A stretch of 46,709 nucleotides of DNA from Bacteroidaceae bacterium (GCA_900770655.1 CAAGLA010000050.1:1-46709); one strand, 5' to 3'. Positions 33,333 through 41,463 are shown, counted from the stretch's first letter. The notes: a model not told the origin generated them from the sequence alone. Translations and numbers: made by a program.

Positions 33333-33827
33333 ATGCATCTTCGCAAAGCAACGTATGACGACATTCCCGCCTTACTTCAACTATATGAGAATGCAAAAGG
33401 GATTATGCGCGCAAGCGGGAACATCGGCCAGTGGGGAGCGGGCTACCCGTCTACCGGCATTGTGCGCAGCGATATCGACCGTGGCGTGTGCTATGTGGCT
33501 GCTGAAGCCGAAGGCGCACCCATTGAGGCCACAATGGCATTCATACCCGGCCCCGACCCGACATACGCCCGCATAGAAGATGGCGAGTGGCCAAGCAACG
33601 CCCCCTACTATGTAATACACCGCATAGCTGTTGTTGCACCCGGCAAAGGGTATGCACGCCGTTTGCTCGACTGGGCCTTTAAGCACTGTTCAACAGTGCG
33701 CATAGATACCCACCGCGACAATGTAATAATGCACCACATACTACGCAGCTACGGTTTCAAGTATTGCGGAGTAATACACCTTGCCAACGGCGACGCGCGC
33801 GATGCATACCAAATGACCGAACTGTAA
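33333..33827 (+). CDS. GNAT family N-acetyltransferase
   Basis: The 164-residue protein (from MHLRKATYDDIPALLQLYENAKGIM) has a GNAT fold with the acetyl-CoA-binding motif A VVAPGKGYARRLLDWA (the V/I-x-G-x-G-x-A element) and the motif B IDTHRDNVIMHHILRSYGF. The family acetylates amines of proteins or small molecules; the substrate cannot be told. The start is set by the promoter just upstream. It is a single gene. Confidence 0.9.
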   Translation: MHLRKATYDDIPALLQLYENAKGIMRASGNIGQWGAGYPSTGIVRSDIDRGVCYVAAEAEGAPIEATMAFIPGPDPTYARIEDGEWPSNAPYYVIHRIAVVAPGKGYARRLLDWAFKHCSTVRIDTHRDNVIMHHILRSYGFKYCGVIHLANGDARDAYQMTEL

Positions 33828-33832
33828 ACTGA

Positions 33833-33980
33833 GCCGAAAACAAAGTTTCGACAATGCCGCCGGCAGTTAGTCGCAGGCTGCGTGGAGTAGTCACGCCCTG
33901 CGGGATGCGGTAAGGTGGCTTTGTCAAAGCTAAAAACAGAAGTTTCGACGCTGCCGCCGGCAGTTAGTCGCAGGCTGCGT
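33833..33980. repeat. Imperfect duplicated intergenic element, two copies at a 97-base interval
   Basis: A 41-base segment starting AAGTTTCGAC (33843-33883) recurs at 33940-33980 with two mismatches (AA against GC). Similarity extends about ten bases upstream in both copies. Each copy contains two short palindromes, TGCCG-C-CGGCA and CGCAG-G-CTGCG, and in the second copy CGACGC/GCGTCG also encloses them. There is no gene in this 215-base gap. Confidence 0.9.
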
Positions 33981-34006
33981 CGATTGCATAGTATTAACAA
34001 ACAAAA

Positions 34007-34037
34007 GCCCTCCCATCCGGGGTAGGGTCGGGAGGGC
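34007..34037. promoter_or_regulatory. Hairpin covering the purine-rich stretch before the MATE gene
   Basis: GCCCTCCC (34007-34014) pairs exactly with GGGAGGGC (34030-34037), five bases before the ATG at 34043. The right arm contains the only Shine-Dalgarno-like GGGAGG here. On the minus strand TTTTGTTTG follows the stem, so a terminator is the alternative, but no leftward gene is near. No Bacteroidetes promoter was recognised before MATE. Confidence 0.5.
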
Positions 34038-34042
34038 CTATT

Positions 34043-35392
34043 ATGGCAGGAAGAGACGACATAGATTTTGGAACAGTAAAAGTATCGAAACTTTTTGGGC
34101 TGATATTTTTCCCCACACTGCTGGGAATGGCAAGCTGGTCACTAATTACCGTGGCCGACGGTATGTTCGTGGGGTGGGGCGTGGGAAGCAACGGAATAGC
34201 CGCAATAAATATATGCTACCCGATATTCCTGCTACTGTCGGGCTTCGCGCTTATGATGGGAATGGGAGCGTCGGTTGCGGCATCCATCCACCTGTCGCAG
34301 AAGAACGAAAAGGCTGCCCGTATAAACACAACACAGGCAATGTTGTTTTCGGGGCTCTTTGTACTTGCAGCAACAGTACTCATACTGTCGATGCCCGAAC
34401 ACTTCTCGCGCCTGCTTGGAGCATCGCCGTCGCTCCTGCCGCTTGTGCGCAACTATATGGTAAATCTAATACCGTCGGCACTCTTTATGGTGTGGTCCAT
34501 AATAGGGCTCTTCATTATTCGCCTCGACGGCGCGCCAAAATATGCAATGTGGTGCAATGTCGTTCCGGCAATAATGAATTTGGTTCTCGATTGGGTATTC
34601 ATATTCCCGCTTGGAATGGGCGTGAAAGGAGCAGCAATAGCATCTACAATATCCACTGTTGTGGGCGGAGCAATGGCAATGGCATATATGTTATTCGGCA
34701 CAAAAAGACTGAAGTTCTACCCGCTTAAGGCAACAGCAAAAAGTATAGGGCTCACATTGCGCAACATATTCTACCAGTGCCGCATAGGCTTCCCCGCACT
34801 GCTGGGCGAAATAACAATGGCAATGCTGATGTTCACCGGCAACCAAGTATTTATGGAGTACAAAGGCGATGCCGGCGTAGGTGCATTTGGCGTAGCGTGC
34901 TACTACCTGCCCTTCGTCTTTATGTTCGGCAACGCAATAGCCGAATCGGCGCAGCCCATTGTCAGCTTCAACTATGGGCTCAAACGCAACGACCGGGTAA
35001 GGGAAGCACTCGCAATATCGTGCCGCACAGGAGTTGTGGGCAGCCTGTTGTCGGTAGTTGCATTCACAATGTTCCCCCAACTGCTGGTACACCTCTTTAT
35101 AGCACCCGCCGAACCCGCATCACACATAGCCATTGAAGGATTCCCATATTTCGCAGCCGGTTTCCTGTTCTTTATACTGAACCTTGTAGCCATAGGGTTC
35201 CTGCAGAGCATAGAAAAAGTAACCCCTGCAATACTCTTTGCCACACTGCGCGGAATACTGTTCCTTGTACCATCGTTCATTTTTCTCCCCCGCCTGATAG
35301 GCACAAAAGGCATTTGGCTGGCAATGCCCCTTTCCGAGATTGCAACATTTGTAATAGTGATGGGCTATCTGTTTTTCAAAAGGTCACGTTGA
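34043..35392 (+). CDS. MATE family multidrug efflux transporter
   Basis: The 449-residue membrane protein has about 12 helices and the MATE repeats: LFGLIFFPTLLGMASWSLITVADGMFVGWGVG split over helix 1, NGIAAINICYPIFLLLSGFALMMGMGASVAAS, and the second-half GVACYYLPFVFMFGNAIAESAQPIVSFNYG. It exchanges cations (Na+ or H+) for cationic drugs or metabolites. The gene begins directly after a hairpin. It has many A-ending codons like the upstream acetyltransferase gene. Confidence 0.93.
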   Translation: MAGRDDIDFGTVKVSKLFGLIFFPTLLGMASWSLITVADGMFVGWGVGSNGIAAINICYPIFLLLSGFALMMGMGASVAASIHLSQKNEKAARINTTQAMLFSGLFVLAATVLILSMPEHFSRLLGASPSLLPLVRNYMVNLIPSALFMVWSIIGLFIIRLDGAPKYAMWCNVVPAIMNLVLDWVFIFPLGMGVKGAAIASTISTVVGGAMAMAYMLFGTKRLKFYPLKATAKSIGLTLRNIFYQCRIGFPALLGEITMAMLMFTGNQVFMEYKGDAGVGAFGVACYYLPFVFMFGNAIAESAQPIVSFNYGLKRNDRVREALAISCRTGVVGSLLSVVAFTMFPQLLVHLFIAPAEPASHIAIEGFPYFAAGFLFFILNLVAIGFLQSIEKVTPAILFATLRGILFLVPSFIFLPRLIGTKGIWLAMPLSEIATFVIVMGYLFFKRSR

Positions 35393-35522
35393 CTGTAATC
35401 GTTGCGTTGATGACAACCTTCTTACTCCTTCCCACTCTTCTTTATAAATGCTAGTTGTAATGCAGTGTCTTTTATTGTCTGTTTGTTCGTAAAGTTCTTT
35501 CTGTTGAAATATATGCTTTACC

Positions 35523-35555
35523 CCCTTTGTTTTGCCAATAAAATGTAACAAAGGG
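35523..35555. repeat. Inverted repeat in the MATE - TPR regulator gap
   Basis: CCCTTTGTT (35523-35531) pairs exactly with AACAAAGGG (35547-35555) around a 15-base loop. It lies 130 bases after the MATE stop. AATTTG follows, so it may be a weak terminator. The rest of 35393-35595 shows no gene. Confidence 0.5.
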
Positions 35556-35595
35556 AATTTGCGTTTTCATTTGCTGTCGATAATCAGGTATTTGA

Positions 35596-35623
35596 TGTCA
35601 CACATCTGTCACGATTTTGTCCT
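35596..35623 (+). promoter_or_regulatory. Pho-box-like direct repeats upstream of the TPR regulator
   Basis: TGTCAC (35596), TGTCAC (35607) and TGTCCT (35618) lie at an 11-base period. This spacing and core equal the E. coli Pho box (CTGTCAT-type repeats every 11 bases), which PhoB binds. The proximal repeat ends 32 bases before the -7 element, as in the next promoter. Confidence 0.65.
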
Positions 35624-35633
35624 GTTTTTAACC

Positions 35634-35663
35634 TTGCTGTAATGTTTCTTTGTTCTATATTTG
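35634..35663 (+). promoter_or_regulatory. Promoter of the TPR/HTH regulator
   Basis: TTG (35634-35636), exactly 19 bases, then TATATTTG (35656-35663). The start codon is 18 bases later at 35681, so the in-frame ATG at 35642 is not used. Confidence 0.7.
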
Positions 35664-35680
35664 TCCCCAAAAACATATTT

Positions 35681-36730
35681 ATGAAGAAACTTCTGTCTTT
35701 ATTATTAGTTCTTGTGACGATTATATCTTGCTGCAATCATACTGTTGACGAAAAATACGCAGAAGCAATTTCATTACACAAGAGTGGAGAATATGAGGAT
35801 GCATTCAAGATATATGCACAAATAAGTGTTGATACCGGCGCAACTTGGAGAGTTCGTTGTAATGCTCTTTTTGCGATGTCTCTGATAGAGGATGCTGTCA
35901 ATAAAGATAGGGCGGCAGCAATCAGGTATATAAACAGGTGTATTGAACTTGCCACTCCTAATGAATTCTCTTTCTTATATGCTTATAAAGGTGACTATTC
36001 GATGCATTATGGTGTTCCAGATTCAGCAATATACTATTGCAAAAAGGCGTTGTCGATGCCGCACGATAACAGGACAGAATACGTTGCACATTATGCACTA
36101 TACAACAGTTACCAGCAAAAGGGATTGATGGATTCAGCCTTTTATCATAAACAGCTCTTTGATAAAGTTTGTGAATCAGGCAAACTGGATGCATACAAAA
36201 CTTTAACAGATGATGCATTCAATAAGGAACTGCAAAGCAAACTTGAGATTCAACATAAAGATGATGACAACAACAATATATTATATATTATAGTAACAGT
36301 TGCTGTCGCTTTGATTATTATAATATATATAGTGGTAAAAAAGTGGCATAAGACACACCCTGCAATTATTGAACCCAACGATGATATTGTCAATAGTATT
36401 GAATCCTGCAAACAGTGTTTTGAACAGACTGAAACATTCCGGTTGTTGAATGAATTGAGAATAAAGGAAAAAGAACTTTATAAGACATCGTTTGACAAAA
36501 GGGATTTGCTTGAGAAAGAAGTTTTCCAAAGTTTTAATAAGGTCAATGCTGTTCTCATTGACAAATATAAATTAAGTGCCGATGAGCTAATGTGCTGCGA
36601 CTGCTCATATATAGGAATAAGCAATAATGTCATAGCATATATAAGTTGTTCTTCGCCAGCTGCAATTCGTAAACGCAAGGAACGGTTGAGACACAAACTC
36701 TCCCCTTTACACTATTCAGTCTTTTTCTAA
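35681..36730 (+). CDS. Membrane-tethered TPR protein with LuxR-like C-terminal domain
   Basis: The product is about 349 residues. It begins with a lipoprotein-like signal (MKKLLSLLLVLVTIISC). TPR-like helical repeats follow (KYAEAISLHKSGEYEDAFKIYAQI, AIRYINRCIEL, AIYYCKKALSM). A membrane helix NILYIIVTVAVALIIIIYIVV lies near 210. The C-terminal part ends in a diverged LuxR/GerE-like helix-turn-helix: KLSADELMCCDCSYIGISNNVIAYISCSSPAAIRKRKERLRHKL. Bacteroidetes have many such tethered TPR regulators. It probably controls the neighbouring barrel gene. The cysteine-rich, aberrant HTH may alter DNA binding. Confidence 0.75.
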   Translation: MKKLLSLLLVLVTIISCCNHTVDEKYAEAISLHKSGEYEDAFKIYAQISVDTGATWRVRCNALFAMSLIEDAVNKDRAAAIRYINRCIELATPNEFSFLYAYKGDYSMHYGVPDSAIYYCKKALSMPHDNRTEYVAHYALYNSYQQKGLMDSAFYHKQLFDKVCESGKLDAYKTLTDDAFNKELQSKLEIQHKDDDNNNILYIIVTVAVALIIIIYIVVKKWHKTHPAIIEPNDDIVNSIESCKQCFEQTETFRLLNELRIKEKELYKTSFDKRDLLEKEVFQSFNKVNAVLIDKYKLSADELMCCDCSYIGISNNVIAYISCSSPAAIRKRKERLRHKLSPLHYSVFF

Positions 36731-36745
36731 AATTAATAACACTCC

Positions 36746-36762
36746 TGTCACCCTATTGTCAC
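36746..36762 (+). promoter_or_regulatory. Pho-box-like direct repeats upstream of the barrel protein
   Basis: TGTCAC at 36746 and 36757, again an 11-base period; flanked by C on the left (CTGTCACCCTATTGTCAC). The proximal repeat ends 32 bases before the -7 element TTCTTTTG, the same distance as in the TPR-gene promoter. Confidence 0.65.
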
Positions 36763-36771
36763 TAAACAACA

Positions 36772-36802
36772 TTGTTCGTCACATTTTTTCAAGGTTCTTT
36801 TG
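36772..36802 (+). promoter_or_regulatory. Promoter of the outer-membrane barrel protein
   Basis: TTG (36772-36774), 20 bases, then TTCTTTTG (36795-36802), one base off TAnnTTTG. The start codon follows 39 bases later. Confidence 0.45.
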
Positions 36803-36841
36803 CATACAAATTTATGCATTAACGATTAACGACGATGAACT

Positions 36842-39742
36842 ATGAAGAAACTGTTATTTGCAATGTTATTCGTGTCTGCAAATCTTTATTCGCAGACAGC
36901 CATCAAAGTTTCATTTCAAGTTGCCAACTCCTTTACAGGTGAACTTATAGAGAATGGCAAGTGCGAGCTGCTCTCTTCCGACAGTACATTCCTTGCCAAT
37001 GGAAAATGGCAATACAGCACAAACAATGGTGTGCGTACTGCATCAAGTGTAAGCGCTGTTGTTCCGTGCAACGGCAATTACATATTCCGTTTGAGTCACG
37101 AATATTATGACACCTTGTATTTTCCTGTAGAAGTAATGGTTGCCAAATCTGCCGAGTTTTTACGCTTGGCCGAGACAGCATATATGCGTAGGATAAGTAC
37201 TGTTAATCTCGACGAATTTACAGTTGAGGTAACAAAGATAAAAATGGTAGTGCGTGGCGATACTGTAGTCTACAACGCCGATGCCTTTCAGATGTCCAAC
37301 GGCTCTATGCTCGATGCACTCATAGAGCAGCTGCCGGGAGTTGAACTCAAGGATAATGGTGTTATAATGTATAATGGCAAGCAGATAGCCTCGTTGCTTG
37401 TCAACGGAAAGGACTTCTTTAAGGGCGACCCTCGTGTAGCACTTGACAACCTGCCAGCATATATGGTAAACGAGGTAAAGGTATATGAACGTGAGACTGA
37501 TTTTGAGAAACTAACCGGGCAACTACTTGATGAACGTCCGTTGGATATGGATGTAAGGCTCAAAAGGGAGTATTCCATAGGTTGGATAGCTAATGCCGAG
37601 GCAGCATACGGCACCGGCAACAAGTATATTGGCAGGGTGTTTGCGTTGCGTTTTACCGACTGTTCGCGCCTTGCCCTCTTTGGGAACGTTAACAATAACA
37701 ACGATACCCGCCGCCCGGGACGACAAGGCGATTGGACACCGTCGAGCCAACCTACAGGCATACAGACAAGCCAGACAGCAGGAATTGAGTATCTCTATGA
37801 GAACCGTCGCAAGACATTCGAGTGGGTGAGCAATGCCGATTTCACACATACCTCCAATGATGTGGATATAAGAACAAACAGGACAAGCTTCTTCTCTATA
37901 GGTAATACCTATGCGAGGAACGAAAACGTCAGCACTGGTAAGAATATGGAAATAAACACGAAGCACTCTTTCAAGAGCAATATAAACAATATATTGCAGA
38001 ATGGAAACATTACATTCAATTTGCGGAATAGTGACAATGAAACCTCCTTGCGTGAAGCTTCATATTTTAACAATCCTTTTGATGTAGTTACTGGGGCAGC
38101 TTTGCTTGACAGTGCATTCTCTTCAACGGACAATGCATTGCGTTGTATAGTTGTCAATCGTTGGAAGCAGACAATGATGAGTGAGAGCAATCATTGGAAT
38201 TTCTCTATACCTTATAATTTCAGGATGTCACCGTCGCGCAGTCGTGGCATATCCGATTTCTTCACACTGAATGCATCGTTCAATATTGATGAAGCGCGAA
38301 GCAGAACCTTTGACATATATTCGCTTGAATATCTTGCAGAGGGTAGCAATGATTATCGTAACAGATACACGAACAGCCCAAACAAAGGATATGACTATAA
38401 ATTCGCAACCCGATATCTCTATCCAATCATTAAGGATATGAATATCTCCCTTGAATATTCCTACAATCAAAAATATCGTTCACAGAATATGGCACTCTAT
38501 CGCCTTGACGAACTTGAAGGTTGGGGAGCAGACAGTGAGTTTGTATTGGGTGAGTTGCCCTCGGCTCTGCCGATGCCCGATATCAATAGTGGGAATATGG
38601 ATTCCTGGAATAAGATGCATACCGTTACACCCCGTTTCTTTTACCGCATACGCAACGCCGAAGGCAAGAATGTCTTTGACTTTGATTTGAATGTACCTGT
38701 GGTTATGGTAAATGAGAGGTTGCGTTTTGAACGCCGGGATATACTCTCTAATGAACGCCGTAGCGCAGTACTCGTTTCACCGCGTTTGTCATTGCAGCCT
38801 GTAATTTACCACAGCAACGGTGCTTTTACAAACATAAAGTTGAACTATGACTTTTCAGTGATACAGCCTTCTATGAGGCATTTTATAGAGGTTGTAAGTG
38901 ATGCCAATCCGTTGAATATACAGATGGGTAACAAGGCTCTTGAGAACAGCCATCGGCATAATGTACGCCTCTCGATGAGTACCCGAAGCGGAAAGACAAG
39001 GCGACAGCTTTATAACCTGGAACTTAATTATACCGCCTCGAACAACGATGTTGCTGTGCAGCGTAGTTATAACCCTATTACCGGTGTTTATACCACACGC
39101 CCTGTAAATATAAACGGCAACTGGCTTGCAGGCGGTACATTCAACATCAATCGCATTTTCGGCAAGAATCAGAATTTTACATTCGACTCAAACAGCTCAC
39201 TCAATTATCATAACAGCGTGGATGCAGCCGAGGTAACGACTACAAATGATAACGTTTGGCAGAATGTAGTGGAAAGCACTGTCTATAATTTCAATGTAGG
39301 CGAGACATTGCGCTTGAACTGGTCGCGTAACGGTTGGCACATTGGCGCAAAGCTACAGGGCAACTACACTCGTGCAACAAGTAGCAGAGAGAATTTCAAT
39401 GTCATAAATGCAGTAAACCATTCATACAGCGCATCGGCAAGGATACCTCTTCCCTGGGAGTTCCACTTTGCAACCGACCTTACTTTATACTGCCGTGATG
39501 GTTATAACGATGAACAGTTGAACACCAATGAACTTGTGTGGAACGCACGCCTTGAACGCAGTATCCTGAACGGCAACCTTACCTTTATTCTTGACGGCTT
39601 TGATATTTTGGGACAGCTCTCCAATGTCCGTCATAGTGTAAATGCACAGGGTATAACCGAAACATATTACAATGTTGTTCCTGCATACGGAATGCTTCAC
39701 ATTGTATATAAGTTGAATATTGAACCGAAGAAGAGAAAATAA
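36842..39742 (+). CDS. Outer-membrane beta-barrel protein (TonB-receptor-like)
   Basis: The 966-residue product has a signal peptide (MKKLLFAMLFVSANLYSQ), an N-terminal beta domain, and a plug-like region (RGDTVVYNADAF, MLDALIEQLPGVELKDNG, IASLLVNGKDFFKGDP) around 138-205, typical of Bacteroidetes TonB-dependent-receptor-like outer-membrane proteins. The remaining ~700 residues are aromatic and asparagine-rich beta strands ending ...GMLHIVYKLNIEPKKRK, so the terminal strand is followed by a short basic tail. No SusD partner is adjacent, so it is not a typical glycan locus. It follows the TPR regulator with its own promoter and repeats. Substrate is unknown. Confidence 0.85.
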   Translation: MKKLLFAMLFVSANLYSQTAIKVSFQVANSFTGELIENGKCELLSSDSTFLANGKWQYSTNNGVRTASSVSAVVPCNGNYIFRLSHEYYDTLYFPVEVMVAKSAEFLRLAETAYMRRISTVNLDEFTVEVTKIKMVVRGDTVVYNADAFQMSNGSMLDALIEQLPGVELKDNGVIMYNGKQIASLLVNGKDFFKGDPRVALDNLPAYMVNEVKVYERETDFEKLTGQLLDERPLDMDVRLKREYSIGWIANAEAAYGTGNKYIGRVFALRFTDCSRLALFGNVNNNNDTRRPGRQGDWTPSSQPTGIQTSQTAGIEYLYENRRKTFEWVSNADFTHTSNDVDIRTNRTSFFSIGNTYARNENVSTGKNMEINTKHSFKSNINNILQNGNITFNLRNSDNETSLREASYFNNPFDVVTGAALLDSAFSSTDNALRCIVVNRWKQTMMSESNHWNFSIPYNFRMSPSRSRGISDFFTLNASFNIDEARSRTFDIYSLEYLAEGSNDYRNRYTNSPNKGYDYKFATRYLYPIIKDMNISLEYSYNQKYRSQNMALYRLDELEGWGADSEFVLGELPSALPMPDINSGNMDSWNKMHTVTPRFFYRIRNAEGKNVFDFDLNVPVVMVNERLRFERRDILSNERRSAVLVSPRLSLQPVIYHSNGAFTNIKLNYDFSVIQPSMRHFIEVVSDANPLNIQMGNKALENSHRHNVRLSMSTRSGKTRRQLYNLELNYTASNNDVAVQRSYNPITGVYTTRPVNINGNWLAGGTFNINRIFGKNQNFTFDSNSSLNYHNSVDAAEVTTTNDNVWQNVVESTVYNFNVGETLRLNWSRNGWHIGAKLQGNYTRATSSRENFNVINAVNHSYSASARIPLPWEFHFATDLTLYCRDGYNDEQLNTNELVWNARLERSILNGNLTFILDGFDILGQLSNVRHSVNAQGITETYYNVVPAYGMLHIVYKLNIEPKKRK

Positions 39743-39810
39743 GTCAGTGCTCATTGTAACAAATAGGCATCCTATCCGTCTTATAGGTATAAAATTTACT
39801 TTATATATTG

Positions 39811-39835
39811 TATTAACATTTATTAACAGGGGGGG
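39811..39835 (+). promoter_or_regulatory. TATTAACA direct repeats and a G7 run before the small secreted protein
   Basis: TATTAACA occurs at 39811-39818 and 39821-39828, at a ten-base period, followed at once by seven G (39829-39835) in otherwise AT-rich DNA. A -7-like TATAATTG lies at 39858-39865. The repeats could be a regulator site, and the G run could vary in length and alter promoter spacing. Both roles are inferred. The gap 39743-39900 holds no gene. Confidence 0.45.
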
Positions 39836-39900
39836 TAAAACTGTTAGCCGATATTATTATAATTGCAAAAATTAAACCGATTAAAGATAAACCGAATAAT

Positions 39901-40551
39901 ATGAAAAAACTATTTTTAACCCTCATCGTTGCATTTGCCACCGTATGTGGCTTTGCACAGGAGAAATCTGCTACAACACGGTTCGAACGCAGAGATTCAA
40001 TCCTTGAAACATTGGACCTTAACGAAAGAGTTTATTCAATATCACACAGAATGTATAACCCACCAGCCGAGTTCTATTGGAATGATACTTTGAATTATAT
40101 GGACCGGTCGCCGCTTGCCTACATAAGCGAGAACGAATTCTTGAAAATATATCCCGAATGGCCGGTAGTAGAAGAACTTACATTTAGTAACTATCCATAT
40201 GTGGGAAGATATGACTGTGTGTGGGAACTATCGGGTGATTCTCTCTTTCTAACCAATATAAGAAAACACAGAATAAGTGAATTAGACAAGGAAGAATACA
40301 CTCCTTATACATACGAAGAGGTCAAAGCAAAGATGGAAAGTTTTACAGGTGTCAAATTCGACTCTGACAACAGAATGTTTGCTTCTTGGTTCAGTGGCTC
40401 ACTATACATAATGCAACCATTTGATCTTCTCATCAGCGATTTTGAATCATACGAGGATTTTAAGGCTGCACAAAAGGAATGGTGTCTAAAGTATTTACGC
40501 AGGCTTACATTTAAGAATGGCAAATTGCTAACTACAGAAAAGGTCAAATGA
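39901..40551 (+). CDS. Secreted protein of unknown function
   Basis: The 216-residue product has a signal peptide (MKKLFLTLIVAFATVCGFAQ) and then a charged, aromatic mature part without cysteines in the first half (ATTRFERRDSILETLDLNERVYSI ...). I do not recognise a family. Features seen are the acidic-aromatic stretches EWPVVEELTFSNYPYVGRYDCVWELSGDSLFLTNIRKHRI and a lysine-rich tail ending TTEKVK. The signal suggests periplasm, with no lipobox. It follows the outer-membrane barrel gene and may act with it. The A-rich base usage is like the island. A solute-binding or accessory protein is possible but unsupported. Confidence 0.7.
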   Translation: MKKLFLTLIVAFATVCGFAQEKSATTRFERRDSILETLDLNERVYSISHRMYNPPAEFYWNDTLNYMDRSPLAYISENEFLKIYPEWPVVEELTFSNYPYVGRYDCVWELSGDSLFLTNIRKHRISELDKEEYTPYTYEEVKAKMESFTGVKFDSDNRMFASWFSGSLYIMQPFDLLISDFESYEDFKAAQKEWCLKYLRRLTFKNGKLLTTEKVK

Positions 40552-40606
40552 ATGGGGAGGCAGAAACTTATGCAAAGTACAAACACGATGCAACTTGATT
40601 GTATAT

Positions 40607-40732
40607 ATGAAAATATATAATGATGTCATTGTTCTTAAGGTTGGCAAAATGAAGAAAGACGGTATCAAAGTACGCACATTATACGATGAGGAAACACTGA
40701 TTACGTTCTTCTTTTATATAACAACTGCATAG
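40607..40732 (+). CDS. Small open frame, 41 codons, possible gene or remnant
   Basis: ATG at 40607 opens a 41-residue frame (MKIYNDVIVLKVGKMKKDGI then KVRTLYDEETLITFFFYITTA) and stops at 40732. The composition is protein-like, with alternating hydrophobic and charged residues. No family is recognised. It starts 55 bases after the stop of the secreted-protein gene. It may be a real small protein, the tail of a lost gene, or a chance frame. No promoter or ribosome site stands out. Confidence 0.3.
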   Translation: MKIYNDVIVLKVGKMKKDGIKVRTLYDEETLITFFFYITTA

Positions 40733-40962
40733 ACTCACAATTCCAAAACAATGAAGTAAAAACCTTACGAAACTGGGTCTTGCTATAATATTTGACTGTG
40801 CTTACAATAAGTTTTCGCAGCTATTCAGCATAAATCAAATAGAGACATATTTTGTCGTTCAATCAAAGAATTACAGTACAAATTTGTAAGATTGAAATGC
40901 AGGAAACTATGCTTTTTGGAAAGATTTTGGCGATGGTAATTGGATATATTGCAAAGCCTATC
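40733..40962. other. Gene-free AT-rich gap
   Basis: No gene is seen. TTCAATC and GATTGAA form a distant inverted repeat near 40857-40895, and ACAAATTTGT is a small palindrome within it. No clear terminator for the secreted-protein gene or for the converging phosphatase-like gene was found. Confidence 0.4.
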
Positions 40963-41376
40963 TTAGTTTGTAAACTTCATCTGTTTCAATTCCTCTTCAA
41001 CCTCTTCCAGCGGTGGCAGGAAACCGGAACGGCAGTCGTAGATCAGGTGATTGTTGAACCCTTTATATTCGTCGGCAAGGTGTGTGCCTGTTTTTGCAAA
41101 GTGGAAGGCCTCTACCACCAAACGGCTGCGGTGGTTGCCTCCGTCGCAGTGTACCAATATGTGCTTGCCTTGTTCTTCGCACTCGAATAATATCTTGATT
41201 GCCTTTTTTATGTTTTCCCAGCCAATGTCGGGCACCTCTTCGTCGAGTGGGAAATGGTAATATTCTATGCCTTTCTGTTTAATTGCATCAACAATTTCGG
41301 CTTTGTATTTTTGCGACACATTCAACATCATCTCTATTTCGGGCGTGAATATCCATTTGTTATTTACATCGCACAT
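40963..41376 (-). CDS. Dual-specificity/tyrosine phosphatase-like protein
   Basis: The 137-residue product has the Cx5R signature HCDGGNHRSR with C77 and R83 in the expected P-loop context (HILVHCDGGNHRSR), and the aspartates of FPLDEEVPDIG may act as general acid. This is the DSP/PTP fold at near-minimal size. It probably dephosphorylates a protein or small molecule in the cytoplasm. The frame is open a few codons further upstream without an ATG. Its promoter lies at 41464-41494. It is a single gene. Confidence 0.75.
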   Translation of the reverse strand: MCDVNNKWIFTPEIEMMLNVSQKYKAEIVDAIKQKGIEYYHFPLDEEVPDIGWENIKKAIKILFECEEQGKHILVHCDGGNHRSRLVVEAFHFAKTGTHLADEYKGFNNHLIYDCRSGFLPPLEEVEEELKQMKFTN

Positions 41377-41463
41377 ATTGGTGTAGGGGCGAACTGTTAT
41401 TTTTGCGAACTTGTATGCTTTATTTTTTTGTCGTTAGTGGCTTGCGTGAATGTTTTGTCTATG

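Noticed and set aside
33749..34000. Minus-strand frame of 83 codons across the duplicated repeat
   Set aside because: Its sequence is built mostly from the repeat and it overlaps the end of the GNAT gene; no protein features.
35642..35680. Upstream ATG for the TPR regulator
   Set aside because: It lies before the recognised -7 element, and the ATG at 35681 begins the signal peptide.
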